64,000 nt of DNA from positions 62,001-126,000 of the forward strand of contig JAGNLJ010000005.1 in the NCBI GenBank assembly GCA_017999645.1, written 5' to 3'. How positions within the stretch are numbered: position 1 is the first letter of the stretch; each line of letters starts with the position of its first letter. The notes beneath the pieces are model-generated. The model was not told the origin of the DNA. It saw only the letters and a list, made by a program, of their open reading frames with translations, and ran no database searches. Made by a program: the position numbers and the translations under genes. Below are positions 44,299 through 52,944 of this stretch, in pieces. The DNA is from Alphaproteobacteria bacterium (GTDB lineage Bacteria > Pseudomonadota > Alphaproteobacteria > Micavibrionales > Micavibrionaceae).

Positions 44299-44925
44299 AT
44301 GCAAACAAAAACAATCCTCGCCGTCTCTGCGGCCCTCATCGCTCTCGCGCTTCCCTTCAATCCCGCCCACGCAGGCCCCTCGCACCATAACAGCGACACA
44401 CTCACAGACCAGACCGGCCTTTATGTCGGCGGCTTCGGCGGCTATTCATGGACCGACGCCGACGTCGGCGCATCCGATGCCGACATCAACGGTGCCGATC
44501 TCGGCGTCTTCATCGGCTACACGCTCGACGCCTTCCTCGACCGCACCATCGGCATGGGCATCAACGGCGCGATCGAAGCGCACTACGCCTGGTCGAACGC
44601 CGATGATTCAAACAGCACCGGCAGCACCGAGAAAGACGATGAATGGGGCGTCAGCTTCCGTCCCGGCATGTCCTTCTTCAATTACGAACCGCTCGGCATC
44701 AAGCCTTACGCCATCCTCGGCTACCGCAATGCTGAATTCGACAGCACCGTCGCCGGTGCAGGCCAGGAAAATCTCGACGGCTTCGAACTCGGGATCGGTA
44801 CTGAACTCATTGCCTACGGCGATTACGGCGTCCGCCTCGATTACAGCCACGTCTTCTACGGCGAGGAAAACGGCATCGATGCCGACGAAAACGACCTCCG
44901 CCTCGGCGTCGCGTACCACTTCTAG
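44299..44925 (+). CDS. Outer-membrane beta-barrel protein
   Basis: A 208-residue protein with a signal peptide (1-25, ending AHA-G) and alternating beta strands: [45 protein letters not shown], and the end LRLGVAYHF with a C-terminal Phe for BAM recognition. It resembles the small eight-stranded barrels of the OmpA/OMP_b-brl group. Loops are acidic. Preceded by 175 bases with no other feature, and followed by a strong terminator. Confidence 0.82.
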   Translation: MQTKTILAVSAALIALALPFNPAHAGPSHHNSDTLTDQTGLYVGGFGGYSWTDADVGASDADINGADLGVFIGYTLDAFLDRTIGMGINGAIEAHYAWSNADDSNSTGSTEKDDEWGVSFRPGMSFFNYEPLGIKPYAILGYRNAEFDSTVAGAGQENLDGFELGIGTELIAYGDYGVRLDYSHVFYGEENGIDADENDLRLGVAYHF

Positions 44926-44935
44926 CGAAAATATA

Positions 44936-44968
44936 AAAACAGGGCCCCGCTCGGGCCCTGTTTTTTTA
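44936..44968. terminator. Terminator between convergent genes
   Basis: AAAACAGGGCCC (44936-44947) pairs with GGGCCCTGTTTT (44953-44964), loop CGCTC, followed by Ts on the plus strand and preceded by As, so it can act in both directions. Confidence 0.9.
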
Positions 44969-44985
44969 TGCTTCAATGATAATGA

Positions 44986-45192
44986 CTACTCGGAAAGCAT
45001 TCCGAGCGCCGCCATACGCTCGCTTGATTTCAATCTCAAAAACGCTGCCCTTGCATCCTTCACATCTTTCTCCGCGCCGCTCTCCGCTGCCTTTTTCAGG
45101 GCCAGCACAGTCGGGTGGTCGGGCTTGGTGATAAAAGCCAGGGCGCCAGCCAGCCTGCCCATCGTCTCGCGGTCTATTTTCAATTCAGACAT
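44986..45192 (-). CDS. Small protein of unknown function (68 aa)
   Basis: A short, charged, helical protein (start MSELKIDRETMGRLAGALAF) with an AAGGGGG ribosome binding site before ATG 45192. The sequence is Ala/Lys-rich with a central heptad-like pattern (LALKKAAESG, KDARAAFLRLKSSE). No family is recognised. It is divergent from the flavoprotein gene. Confidence 0.6.
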   Translation of the reverse strand: MSELKIDRETMGRLAGALAFITKPDHPTVLALKKAAESGAEKDVKDARAAFLRLKSSERMAALGMLSE

Positions 45193-45258
45193 GAAACCCC
45201 CTTCATAATATGCCGGCAACAATTATAATGGCTTCGCGCAACCGAAAGAAATTCAAAT

Positions 45259-46449
45259 ATGGCCTCCCCGCACATCATTATCATCGGCGCCGGCCCGGCA
45301 GGGCTCTTTGCGGCTGAAACGCTGGCCAAGGCGGGCCATAAAGTTGCAGTTTATGACCGCAAGCCCTCCGCAGGGCGCAAATTCCTGATGGCCGGACGCG
45401 GCGGGCTTAACCTCACCCACTCCGAGCCCATAGAAAAATTCATCACGCGTTATGGCACGGCCGGGCCGCATCTTGAACCGCTAATCCGCGCCTTCACGCC
45501 GGACGATCTCAGAAAATGGGCCGATGAACTCGGCCAGGAAACCTTTATTGGCTCGTCTAGCCGTGTCTTCCCGAAATCAATGAAGGCGTCGCCCCTGCTC
45601 CGCGCCTGGCTCGCCCGCCTTGAATCCCTCGGCGTTGAATTTCACCTCCGCGAAGAATGGCAGGGATGGGATCATAACGGCGATTTGATTTTCACCTCCG
45701 GCAAGGTCAAACCGGCCACCACGCTGCTTGCTTTGGGCGGCGCGTCATGGCCGTCGCTGGGGTCCGATGGCGGCTGGTACGAAATCCTTAAGGATAAAAA
45801 AGTCCCGCTCTCGGATTTCCAGCCCGCCAATTGTGGTTTCAATATTGAATGGTCTGGCATTTTCTCTGATAAATTTGCTGGCACACCACTCAAAAGCATT
45901 TCCATCACTCACAACGGAAAAACCGTTCCGGGCGAAATCATGATCGTAAAAAAAGGCGTCGAGGGCGGCTTGATTTATTCTTTCTCCCGCGACCTGCGCG
46001 ATTCCAGTGACAAAATAATATCCATCGACCTTCGCCCCGGCCTTACACAAAACCAGATTCTCGAGAAATTCAAAACGCCGCGCGCGCGCAATTCTTTTTC
46101 CACCTATATGCAAAAAGCCCTCTCGCTCCCGCCTGTTGCTATCTCGCTACTGCGCGAAGTCTGTCGGGACGTTCACAATCTAGACAACTACGAACTCGCC
46201 GCGCTCATCAAAAATATTCCTTTAACGATTGGCGAACCGTTTCCTCTCGCCCGTGCCATTTCGACTGCGGGCGGCATACAATTTTCTGCACTCGACGAAA
46301 ATTTTATGCTGAAACACCTGCCCGGCGTGTTCGCCGCCGGAGAAATGCTCGACTGGGAAGCACCCACAGGTGGCTACCTGCTTCAAGCCTGCTTCGCTAC
46401 CGGCTTCCATGCCGCGCAAAGTATATTGAATCAAAAACAGGGCCTTTGA
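45259..46449 (+). CDS. HI0933/YhiN-like flavoprotein (TIGR03862 type)
   Basis: A 396-residue FAD-binding protein. It has the dinucleotide loop IIIGAGPAGLFAAETLAKAG, GRKFLMAGRGGLNLTHSE, the SSSRVFPKSMKASPLLRAWL segment and the C-terminal FAD loop GVFAAGEMLDWEAPTGGYLLQACFATG. These mark the HI0933 group, probably NAD(P)/FAD-dependent oxidoreductases of unknown substrate. The terminator is built around its stop codon. Confidence 0.88.
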   Translation: MASPHIIIIGAGPAGLFAAETLAKAGHKVAVYDRKPSAGRKFLMAGRGGLNLTHSEPIEKFITRYGTAGPHLEPLIRAFTPDDLRKWADELGQETFIGSSSRVFPKSMKASPLLRAWLARLESLGVEFHLREEWQGWDHNGDLIFTSGKVKPATTLLALGGASWPSLGSDGGWYEILKDKKVPLSDFQPANCGFNIEWSGIFSDKFAGTPLKSISITHNGKTVPGEIMIVKKGVEGGLIYSFSRDLRDSSDKIISIDLRPGLTQNQILEKFKTPRARNSFSTYMQKALSLPPVAISLLREVCRDVHNLDNYELAALIKNIPLTIGEPFPLARAISTAGGIQFSALDENFMLKHLPGVFAAGEMLDWEAPTGGYLLQACFATGFHAAQSILNQKQGL

Positions 46450-46463
46450 GGCCCTGTTTTTTT
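46434..46463 (+). terminator. Terminator overlapping the flavoprotein stop codon
   Basis: AAAACAGGGCC (46434-46444) pairs with GGCCCTGTTTT (46450-46460); the loop TTTGA contains the TGA stop. Confidence 0.88.
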
Positions 46464-46480
46464 AAGCTCTTAAATTAAAC

Positions 46481-46840
46481 TTACGTCGCAGCGTTGTTCA
46501 CGAAATATTCGCGGCCCAGCGGCATGGCGACCGGGTTGATATTCGCAACCATGCGGTTCAACAAATCTTCGCTGACACCGAACTCAACACCGTGCTTGGA
46601 CAGCAGGAAATCGAGCGTTGCCTGCGTTGGCTCTTTACCCCATCCGCGCAGCAACTCGAAACCGTATCCCGAAAAATTCGAGGACTCGCCCGCCACATAA
46701 CGCTTCTTGAAATGACGGTAATTATACGGCTCGATCGCTATGAACGCATGAAAATCGCGCCCTTGGTCTCTGCCGTGGCATAACGCCACAATTGAAAAAC
46801 CGTTAGACGAAAATTTGAAACAACCTAAACCCTTTAACAT
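46481..46840 (-). CDS. Small protein of unknown function (119 aa)
   Basis: The start at 46840 is supported by a GGAGAGAG site. The product opens LKGLGCFKFSSNGFSIVALCHG, contains FHAFIAIEPYNYRHFKKRYVAGE, and has no signal peptide or TM helix. The C-terminal half is helical (TQATLDFLLSKHGV). I do not recognise a family. It converges on the terminator of the flavoprotein gene and is divergent from the methyltransferase gene. Confidence 0.6.
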   Translation of the reverse strand: MLKGLGCFKFSSNGFSIVALCHGRDQGRDFHAFIAIEPYNYRHFKKRYVAGESSNFSGYGFELLRGWGKEPTQATLDFLLSKHGVEFGVSEDLLNRMVANINPVAMPLGREYFVNNAAT

Positions 46841-46998
46841 TATACTCTCTCCGTTGGTTAGTGTGGTACCCATGGGTATTATTTTGCATAATACATGCCA
46901 AGATTAACTAGACTAAACCATTGTAAATACAAGAATAATCTGCAATTCTAATGCAGGCCAAAGGCTGTTTTTGCCTACCCCCTCACTGGAGTTTAAGA

Positions 46999-48150
46999 AT
47001 GAGCGTCAAAGATTTCCTACCTGCCCTGGAGGCCAGTCTCAACGACAACAGTTTCGTGAAACTCTCACTCGGTAACTACAAGGGCGCTGAACCCTCCCTG
47101 AAAAACATCTACGTCCGCAAGATTTCGGTTAAGGGCACCGAAAAACTCAGCTTCACCTACAATTACAAAACCCGCGACATCGTCAAAAACCACGACGCCG
47201 AAAAAGCATTAGCGGAAATTCAGAAGCAGCTCAGCCATGGCTTCAACGCCGCCACGCTGCTTACGACCAAATTCGACCTCCAGCTTGAAAAAGGCAAAAT
47301 CACCAAAAAGGCACCGAGCCAGACCGAACTCCCCTCCCTCGATCATGACCGCAAGAAAAAACGCCTCGTCGAAACCGAAGGGAAATTCTATCTCTACGCG
47401 CTGAACGTGACCGACGACAAAGGCAACATCCTCAAGAACGCGCAGGATAAATACCGCCAGATCGACAAATATGTTGAAATTCTCGGCGGCTTGATTGAAA
47501 AAATCCCGAAAGGCACGCTACATAACGTTGTCGATATGGGTGCGGGCAAGGGCTACCTCACCTTCGCGCTGCATGATTATTTAACGAACACACTTCAACT
47601 AAAAATCAAGGTCACCGGCGTCGAAATGCGCCCCGATCTCGTCCGCCTCTGCAACGGTATCGCGCGTGATTCAAACCTCGCCAACCTCGAATTCGTCGAT
47701 GGTACGATTCAAAAATACGACGCCACCGGCGCCAGCATTCTCATCGCCCTCCACGCCTGCGACACCGCCACCGATGACGCAATTCTTAAGGGCATCTCGG
47801 CAGGCGCCTCGCTCATCGTCGTCGCGCCGTGCTGTCACAAACAGATCCGCCGCGAAATGGAATCCGGCAAAAAGCAAAACGAGCTTGAAATCCTCACCCG
47901 CCACGGCATCTTCATGGAACGCCAGGCGGAAATGGTCACCGATGCCCTGCGCGCCCTCATCCTCGAATATTTCGGCTACTCCGTGAAAGTGTTCGAATTC
48001 GTCGGCGGCGAACACACACCCAAGAACGTCATGATCGCCGCCACCAAATCCGGCAAAGGCCGAAGCCCCGAAATCCTCAAAAAAATCCGCGAAACGAAGG
48101 AATTCTTCGGCATTTCATCCCATTACCTGGAAAAGCTGGCCAAAATCTAG
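46999..48150 (+). CDS. SAM-dependent methyltransferase (class I)
   Basis: A 383-residue protein with an N-terminal RNA-binding-like or accessory half (SLKNIYVRKISVKGTEKLSFTYNYK) and a C-terminal Rossmann methyltransferase: VVDMGAGKGYLTFALHDYL, KVTGVEMRPDLVRLCNG, and the ILIALHACDTATDDAI plus VVAPCCHKQIRREM motifs. The last two are typical of Methyltransf_32-type enzymes. A GGAG site precedes ATG 46999. The target is unknown; RNA is possible. Confidence 0.83.
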   Translation: MSVKDFLPALEASLNDNSFVKLSLGNYKGAEPSLKNIYVRKISVKGTEKLSFTYNYKTRDIVKNHDAEKALAEIQKQLSHGFNAATLLTTKFDLQLEKGKITKKAPSQTELPSLDHDRKKKRLVETEGKFYLYALNVTDDKGNILKNAQDKYRQIDKYVEILGGLIEKIPKGTLHNVVDMGAGKGYLTFALHDYLTNTLQLKIKVTGVEMRPDLVRLCNGIARDSNLANLEFVDGTIQKYDATGASILIALHACDTATDDAILKGISAGASLIVVAPCCHKQIRREMESGKKQNELEILTRHGIFMERQAEMVTDALRALILEYFGYSVKVFEFVGGEHTPKNVMIAATKSGKGRSPEILKKIRETKEFFGISSHYLEKLAKI

Positions 48151-48196
48151 AAATTTGCTTTTGGTTTAGGAAAACAATCCGTGCTAGAAATGCAGC

Positions 48197-49177
48197 ATGA
48201 ACCCGGCCCTTCAGCATAAAATCACAGTCGTCATTCCCTGCTACAGGGTTAAAAACCACATCAAAAATGTTGTTGCCGCCATTCCCGATTACGTCGAGCG
48301 TATTTACTGTGTCGATGATGCCTGCCCGGATGGCAGCGGTAATTTCATCCGCGCTGAAATTAAAGACCCCCGCCTCACCCTTCTTAAACATGACATCAAC
48401 CAGGGCGTCGGCGGCGCCATGATCACAGGATATAAGCAGGCTTTAACAGACGGCGCGCAAGTAATCGTAAAAATCGACGGCGACGGCCAGATGAATCCTG
48501 CTCTCATCGAATCCTTCGTGCGGCCCATCCTGACTGGTGCCTGCGACTACACCAAGGGCAACCGCTTTTACAAAGTGGAAGACGTCCGCGCCATGCCGGG
48601 CGCAAGGCTGCTCGGCAATGCCGTCCTCAGCTTCATGACCAAGCTCTCCAGCGGCTACTGGAATCTCTTCGATCCCAACAACGGCTACACGGCCATTCAC
48701 GCCAATGTCCTGCGCGAAATGCCGTTAGAGAAAATCAGCAAACGTTATTTCTTCGAAAGCGATTTCCTGTTCCGCCTGAACACACTCCGCGCCTCGGTGC
48801 AGGACATCCCCATGAGCGCCGTTTACGGCAACGAAGAAAGCAATCTTGTTATTTCAAAAATATTCTTCCCGTTCCTGGCCGGGCACTTCCGCAACCTGTT
48901 CAAACGGATTTTTTACAATTATTTCCTGCGCGATTTTAACATCGCCTCGCTGGAATTGCTCCTCGCGCTGGCGTTCCTGCCCTTCGGTATCATCTTCGGC
49001 CTGTCCCACTGGCATCATTCCAGCGTCATGGGTATCGAGGCCAGCCCCGGCACCGTCATGTTCTCCGCCCTGCCGATCATTCTCGGCGTCCAGTTCCTGC
49101 TCTCATTCCTGCAATACGACATCGAATCTGTACCGAGAGCCTCCCTGCACCCCCGCCTCCAGGCGCAACAACTGTAG
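48197..49177 (+). CDS. Family 2 glycosyltransferase with C-terminal membrane helices
   Basis: A 326-residue GT-A enzyme resembling polyprenol-phosphate sugar transferases (DPM1/GtrB). It has ITVVIPCYRVKNHI, YCVDDACPDGSG (with the DDA metal motif), NQGVGGAMITGYKQAL and KIDGDGQMNP. Two membrane helices follow at about 247-268 and 285-304. It could load a sugar on a lipid carrier for envelope glycans. The next gene starts nine bases later. Confidence 0.88.
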   Translation: MNPALQHKITVVIPCYRVKNHIKNVVAAIPDYVERIYCVDDACPDGSGNFIRAEIKDPRLTLLKHDINQGVGGAMITGYKQALTDGAQVIVKIDGDGQMNPALIESFVRPILTGACDYTKGNRFYKVEDVRAMPGARLLGNAVLSFMTKLSSGYWNLFDPNNGYTAIHANVLREMPLEKISKRYFFESDFLFRLNTLRASVQDIPMSAVYGNEESNLVISKIFFPFLAGHFRNLFKRIFYNYFLRDFNIASLELLLALAFLPFGIIFGLSHWHHSSVMGIEASPGTVMFSALPIILGVQFLLSFLQYDIESVPRASLHPRLQAQQL

Positions 49178-49186
49178 CGACTTAGA

Positions 49187-50509
49187 ATGAAACAGCAGGA
49201 AAAACAACAATATCGCTTCGACCCCGCCCTTTATCCCCGCACCTACAGGTTCAACCGGACTTCGATGATCCTGAGCCTGACCGCCACGTTTCTTTGTCTT
49301 CTTGCGGCTGTCATTGCGTATATTTATATGATTTCGGATTTTCCCGAAACCATTCTGCAGAAACAAAACGCTCCCCTTTTAATCGGGACATTCTTATTTG
49401 TCGGCGCATTCGTACTTCTTCATAATTTCGGAACATGGATACGTCTCCACCCGGATTCAATCCAGTACTCTTTTTTTTACTTCACAAAAACCATCCCGCG
49501 TACGGACCTGGCTTTATGCAGGTCAAAAACCGTAACAGGAAAACAAAAAAATTATATAGCCCCGTTCTCGTCCGGAAGAATGATCCTGAGAACATTGGAA
49601 AGCATGAAAAGAACGATGGGCAGCGACGATGCGCTGGAATCCTGGTGCATGACCCTCCCCGATTATGAAGAAGAACTCGAGCGAAAAAGAAGGGAATTTT
49701 CAGCGCAGCAGCATTCCTGGGGTGTCACGCCCGAAGCGCGTTACAAAACATACAAAATTCTCAAACTCGCGCTTCAGCACATTCCGTTCACGGTAATTGT
49801 TGTAATTATATTTTCAGGAGTATTAATAGATGATCTAAACCCGCAACATTTCCCGTCTTTTCTTCCAGGATATGCTCTTTGCTTGTATTTGATGCCGCTC
49901 GTTGCCGCTGTAATTTATCTCAGCAATCCCCGTGCGTTCACATTCACGCCCTCCATAACGGATAAAATAAAAATAAGCCTTGATAGCCTGTTCATTTTCC
50001 CCGGCTTCCTGGCGGGCTACTGGTTCGTGGGAATTCTTCCAAAGGAAGGCTTGTGGCTGAACGTGTTTGAGGAATACTGGTTCAAAAATCCGTTTTTTAT
50101 GGGGCCATTCCTTGCCTTGTTCCTGCTGCCCTTTCTGCTTGAGGTCAGGCATCACAGAAATTGGTACTACAATCTGCGCATCTTGTTTTTTTATCTGTTA
50201 TTTTCAGCATCCTCAGCAGTCGGAATAATGGCCAGCTATAATGTGCTGTTTGATAAATCGAAACCGATCACTCTTGAAACCCAGGTCGTACGGATCGTTC
50301 AACCTGACAGGCCTAACAAAGCGGATCAAAAACGGCGCGAGATCACGATCACACCCATCGACGGAAAAAACCGCCGCGATCCTTTCGTGAATGTGAGCTA
50401 CGAATTGTACGACCGCGTTCAGCCCGGCGAAAAAATCTGCCATTACGCCTATCCCGGCGCCGCGGGCATCCGGTGGGAAAAATACGATTATTGCCCCGGC
50501 AAAAAATAA
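49187..50509 (+). CDS. Polytopic membrane protein of unknown function
   Basis: A 440-residue protein with about seven predicted membrane helices (the first two near 28-50 and 63-80, and more between 195 and 365). Between the first pair and the rest is a soluble segment that may be PH-like (WIRLHPDSIQYSFFYFTKT, IPRTDLALCRSK). The C-terminal 85 residues are outside the membrane and carry two Cys (KICHYAYPG and YDYCPGKK). No family is recognised. It could work with the glycosyltransferase just upstream, but that is only a neighbour inference. Confidence 0.65.
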   Translation: MKQQEKQQYRFDPALYPRTYRFNRTSMILSLTATFLCLLAAVIAYIYMISDFPETILQKQNAPLLIGTFLFVGAFVLLHNFGTWIRLHPDSIQYSFFYFTKTIPRTDLALCRSKTVTGKQKNYIAPFSSGRMILRTLESMKRTMGSDDALESWCMTLPDYEEELERKRREFSAQQHSWGVTPEARYKTYKILKLALQHIPFTVIVVIIFSGVLIDDLNPQHFPSFLPGYALCLYLMPLVAAVIYLSNPRAFTFTPSITDKIKISLDSLFIFPGFLAGYWFVGILPKEGLWLNVFEEYWFKNPFFMGPFLALFLLPFLLEVRHHRNWYYNLRILFFYLLFSASSAVGIMASYNVLFDKSKPITLETQVVRIVQPDRPNKADQKRREITITPIDGKNRRDPFVNVSYELYDRVQPGEKICHYAYPGAAGIRWEKYDYCPGKK

Positions 50510-50543
50510 GGCCTGACGATGCGAACACCCCCAGACTATTCAG

Positions 50544-50561
50544 ACTATCAAACTCGATAGT
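50544..50561. promoter_or_regulatory. 18-bp palindrome upstream of the quorum-sensing module
   Basis: ACTATCAAACTCGATAGT has perfect 6-bp arms (ACTATC, GATAGT) and lies 57 bases before the start of the receiver gene. An imperfect extra half-site (AGACTAT) lies just upstream at 50533-50539. The length matches LuxR-type boxes (18-20 bp), but the sequence does not match a known lux or tra box. No T run follows, so it is less likely to be a terminator. Confidence 0.45.
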
Positions 50562-50618
50562 ATAAATTTCAGCCCAGCTGGTGTCTGTTTGTACATAACT
50601 CAAACAACCAGGTGGCAA

Positions 50619-51092
50619 ATGCCCTTCGATAAAAGGTGTGAAGCACAGCAAATCCTCGAAGATTTAAAAGCCGTAGCGCCCGAATCAAAGCACGGGAGGT
50701 CGGAAAATGCCAAATTGCTCCTGGTGGAAGATGATCCGTCAAACATCCTGATTGAATCAATTTTTCTCGACCAATGTGGCTATTTCTATGATGTAGCGAC
50801 CAATGGCCGCGAGGTTATCAATAAAGTCTCCACCACGTCTTACGCGTTGATCTTAATGAATATTAACCTGCCCGACATGAATGGTCTGGAGGTGACCCGC
50901 AAATTGCGTGAGATGGAAAAACAGGGCCTGATATCCCATGTGCCGATCATAGCCATAACGGCGCATGTCGCAAAAGGTTACCGTGAAATATGCCTGCAGG
51001 CAGGCATGAACGGATACATCTCCAAGCCGTTTACCCAAAGCCAGCTTTGCAAAAAGATCGAGCAAAGTGTAGTCCGCCAGCAGTGCAACTAA
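50619..51092 (+). CDS. Receiver-domain protein with Asn in place of the phospho-acceptor Asp
   Basis: A 157-residue stand-alone CheY-like receiver. It has the acidic triad start LLLVEDDP (37-39), the switch region IAITAH (Thr114) and the Lys in SKPF (Lys136). The acceptor segment normally LMDIQMP is LMNINLP, so position 81 is Asn. The first 30 residues are an unrelated leader. Such a pseudo-receiver cannot be phosphorylated in the usual way. ATG 50619 has an AGGTGG site. It lies 81 bases upstream of luxR and may be a partner or modulator. Confidence 0.82.
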   Translation: MPFDKRCEAQQILEDLKAVAPESKHGRSENAKLLLVEDDPSNILIESIFLDQCGYFYDVATNGREVINKVSTTSYALILMNINLPDMNGLEVTRKLREMEKQGLISHVPIIAITAHVAKGYREICLQAGMNGYISKPFTQSQLCKKIEQSVVRQQCN

Positions 51093-51173
51093 AAGTGTAG
51101 TGTGTTTTTTATTCTAATTTTTTTGCAACCCGCCTATATATAGCTCAGCAAAACATATAATAGAAAACGCATT

Positions 51174-51908
51174 ATGAAAACCTTACAGGATCAGGTCGCA
51201 CTGCTCAATGAGGCGCGATCCACTGACGAGCTCTTCATAAACCTGGCAAAAATCATGCTCTTCAACGGGTATGACAAAGTGTCATATGGCTGCGCGACCG
51301 ACTGCCCTTCTCTCGGCCTCAAGAAAAAACACGGTCACGCCAGTAATTTCTCCGAAAGTTGGCTCAAACACTACGCCGAATTTGATCTTTCAGGAATAGA
51401 TCCAGTCCACATTCACCTCGTTGAAAAAAGAACGCCCGCCTTCTGGTCGGCCTGCGAGGAAAATGCGTCTTTGGCGTCAAAGCAACTCATGCGCAACGCC
51501 GCCGATGCCGGTTTGAACGGCGGCATCATCATTCCACTTTGCGATGTCGGCGGCGAACTGTCGATGGTCAGCGTTTCAAACACTGAAATCAGCGCGCGGG
51601 AGGAAACCTATGAAACGCTCGCGGCAGTCAACCTTATAAGCACCTATTTTTATGAGAACTATAAATCCCTCATTAAAAAACCCGATCCCGTGTATCTCTC
51701 GCCCCGCGAATATGAAGTTATAAACTGGGCCGCCGAAGGCAAAACCGATTCCGAAATCGCCACCATCACGAGCATAAGCACCGCGACCGTACGCTATCAC
51801 TGGAAAAATATTTTTACAAAATTGAATGTGTTCAGCCGCGTCTCTGCGGTTTCAAAAGCAGTCCAGCTGCAGCTTGTGAAACCCCAATATTTCATGCGGA
51901 AAAAGTAA
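51174..51908 (+). CDS. luxR: LuxR-family autoinducer-responsive regulator
   Basis: A 244-residue quorum-sensing regulator. The autoinducer-binding domain (about 15-160) keeps the key aromatic/acid pattern: SWLKHYAEFDLSGIDPVHIH (Trp, Tyr, Asp) and TPAFW. The HTH domain (about 172-235) has LSPREYEVINWAAEGKTDSE and STATVRYHWKNIFTKLNVFS. It is followed directly by luxI (TAATG overlap), as in many alphaproteobacterial pairs. It should bind an acyl-homoserine lactone and control target genes, perhaps luxI itself. Confidence 0.9.
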   Translation: MKTLQDQVALLNEARSTDELFINLAKIMLFNGYDKVSYGCATDCPSLGLKKKHGHASNFSESWLKHYAEFDLSGIDPVHIHLVEKRTPAFWSACEENASLASKQLMRNAADAGLNGGIIIPLCDVGGELSMVSVSNTEISAREETYETLAAVNLISTYFYENYKSLIKKPDPVYLSPREYEVINWAAEGKTDSEIATITSISTATVRYHWKNIFTKLNVFSRVSAVSKAVQLQLVKPQYFMRKK

Positions 51909-52735
51909 TGGCGAATATTCTCAAAACGAATGAACGCCAGAAGGTTAAAGTATTCTGCTACCCGGCTGGCCATGACGAAGAATTTCCCTTAACTGAAAAA
52001 GAAGAACAGAAAAATCGCTATAAAGTCTTGCGCGGCCTCGGATGGGACGCCGACTATGATGACAAAAAAAGAATCGAGACGGATCAATATGATGTTGCAC
52101 CGACTGTTAAGTTCATCTGTGTGTCACCGTATATGGAAAAATTTCTCGGCAGCGTAAGGCTTATGCCTATGAAATATCTTTCCATGATCAGAGACGCATT
52201 CAGTGACGCTGCCAAACCATCCAGGAATCTTGTCGATCCCGGTTTTCAACTTCCCGAAGACGCTACAGCCGCTGAAATATCGCGCCTCGTCATACGAAAA
52301 GAGTTTTTGAAACCTAAACCTACATCTCACCGCCCGGACAAATTTAGAGAGGCGCGAGATGAAGTCATAGCACGCCTTTTCGTGGCCATGATGGCTTACT
52401 GTCGTTACCCGGAAGTCAGGCCTCGCACTCCTGAATTAAATCCTGAGGATGAAGTCGTCATCGAAAGAATTTTTGGAATTTCCTACGTCGAGGCGTGGGA
52501 ACCGGTCTTTGCGAAACGCGGGCTGACACCGAATTTTATTGGTCCTGCTAAATGGGTGCCGACCGTAGAAAAACAAGACCCGTTCTCTGATGAAGAAGCC
52601 CCTGTGGAACATCTACAAGCCGGCTGGATGGAGGCAAACTGGGACGTGGCAGAAGAGCTATGCACGCACTATGGCCTCACGGCACCATATTTTTACACCA
52701 AACGGGATGAGATACAGCCCTTTGTGGATATCTAA
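51908..52735 (+). CDS. luxI: LuxI-type acyl-homoserine-lactone synthase, extended form
   Basis: A 275-residue autoinducer synthase. Conserved parts are NRYKVLRGLGW (Arg37, Trp46), ETDQYD, CVSPYMEKFLGSVRLMPM and EISRLVIRKEF (Arg126). LuxI proteins are usually 190-220 residues; the extra length lies in an N-terminal extension and a C-terminal tail of about 75 residues, so a related but distinct substrate group is possible. Coupled to luxR. It uses SAM and an acyl donor; the acyl chain is unknown. Confidence 0.87.
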   Translation: MANILKTNERQKVKVFCYPAGHDEEFPLTEKEEQKNRYKVLRGLGWDADYDDKKRIETDQYDVAPTVKFICVSPYMEKFLGSVRLMPMKYLSMIRDAFSDAAKPSRNLVDPGFQLPEDATAAEISRLVIRKEFLKPKPTSHRPDKFREARDEVIARLFVAMMAYCRYPEVRPRTPELNPEDEVVIERIFGISYVEAWEPVFAKRGLTPNFIGPAKWVPTVEKQDPFSDEEAPVEHLQAGWMEANWDVAEELCTHYGLTAPYFYTKRDEIQPFVDI

Positions 52736-52746
52736 CGGGAATGCGG

Positions 52747-52836
52747 TGGCGGACAGGGAGGGATTCGAACCCTCGATAGGCTTGCGCCTATGCCAGTTTT
52801 CGAGACTGGTACCTTCAACCACTCGGTCACCTGTCC
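52747..52836 (-). tRNA. tRNA-Ser (anticodon CGA)
   Basis: A 90-base class II tRNA. The acceptor stem GGACAGG pairs with CCTGTCC, followed by discriminator G and an encoded CCA. The anticodon stem CCAGT/ACTGG holds the loop CTCGAAA, anticodon CGA, for UCG codons. The long variable arm (CATAGGCGCAAGCCTAT) and the T-arm (GAGGGTTCGAATCCCTC) are as in tRNA-Ser. Confidence 0.95.
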
Positions 52837-52901
52837 TTGAGCCTCGGAAGTGCCGGACTATAACCGTTCCGCCGGAAAAATCCATATCAAAATCCACCTA
52901 T

Positions 52902-52929
52902 AAAAAAGGCCCCGTTCAGGGGCCCTTTG
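52902..52929 (-). terminator. Terminator downstream of the 177-aa membrane protein gene
   Basis: On the minus strand GGCCCC-TGAAC-GGGGCC is followed by a run of Ts. It lies 16 bases past the stop of the gene at 52945-53478. Confidence 0.82.
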
Positions 52930-52944
52930 CTAAACATATAACTA

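Noticed and set aside
51134-51143. CTATATATAG palindrome before luxR as a lux box
   Set aside because: Only 10 bp, made of alternating TA, and in an AT-rich promoter region where it is expected by chance.
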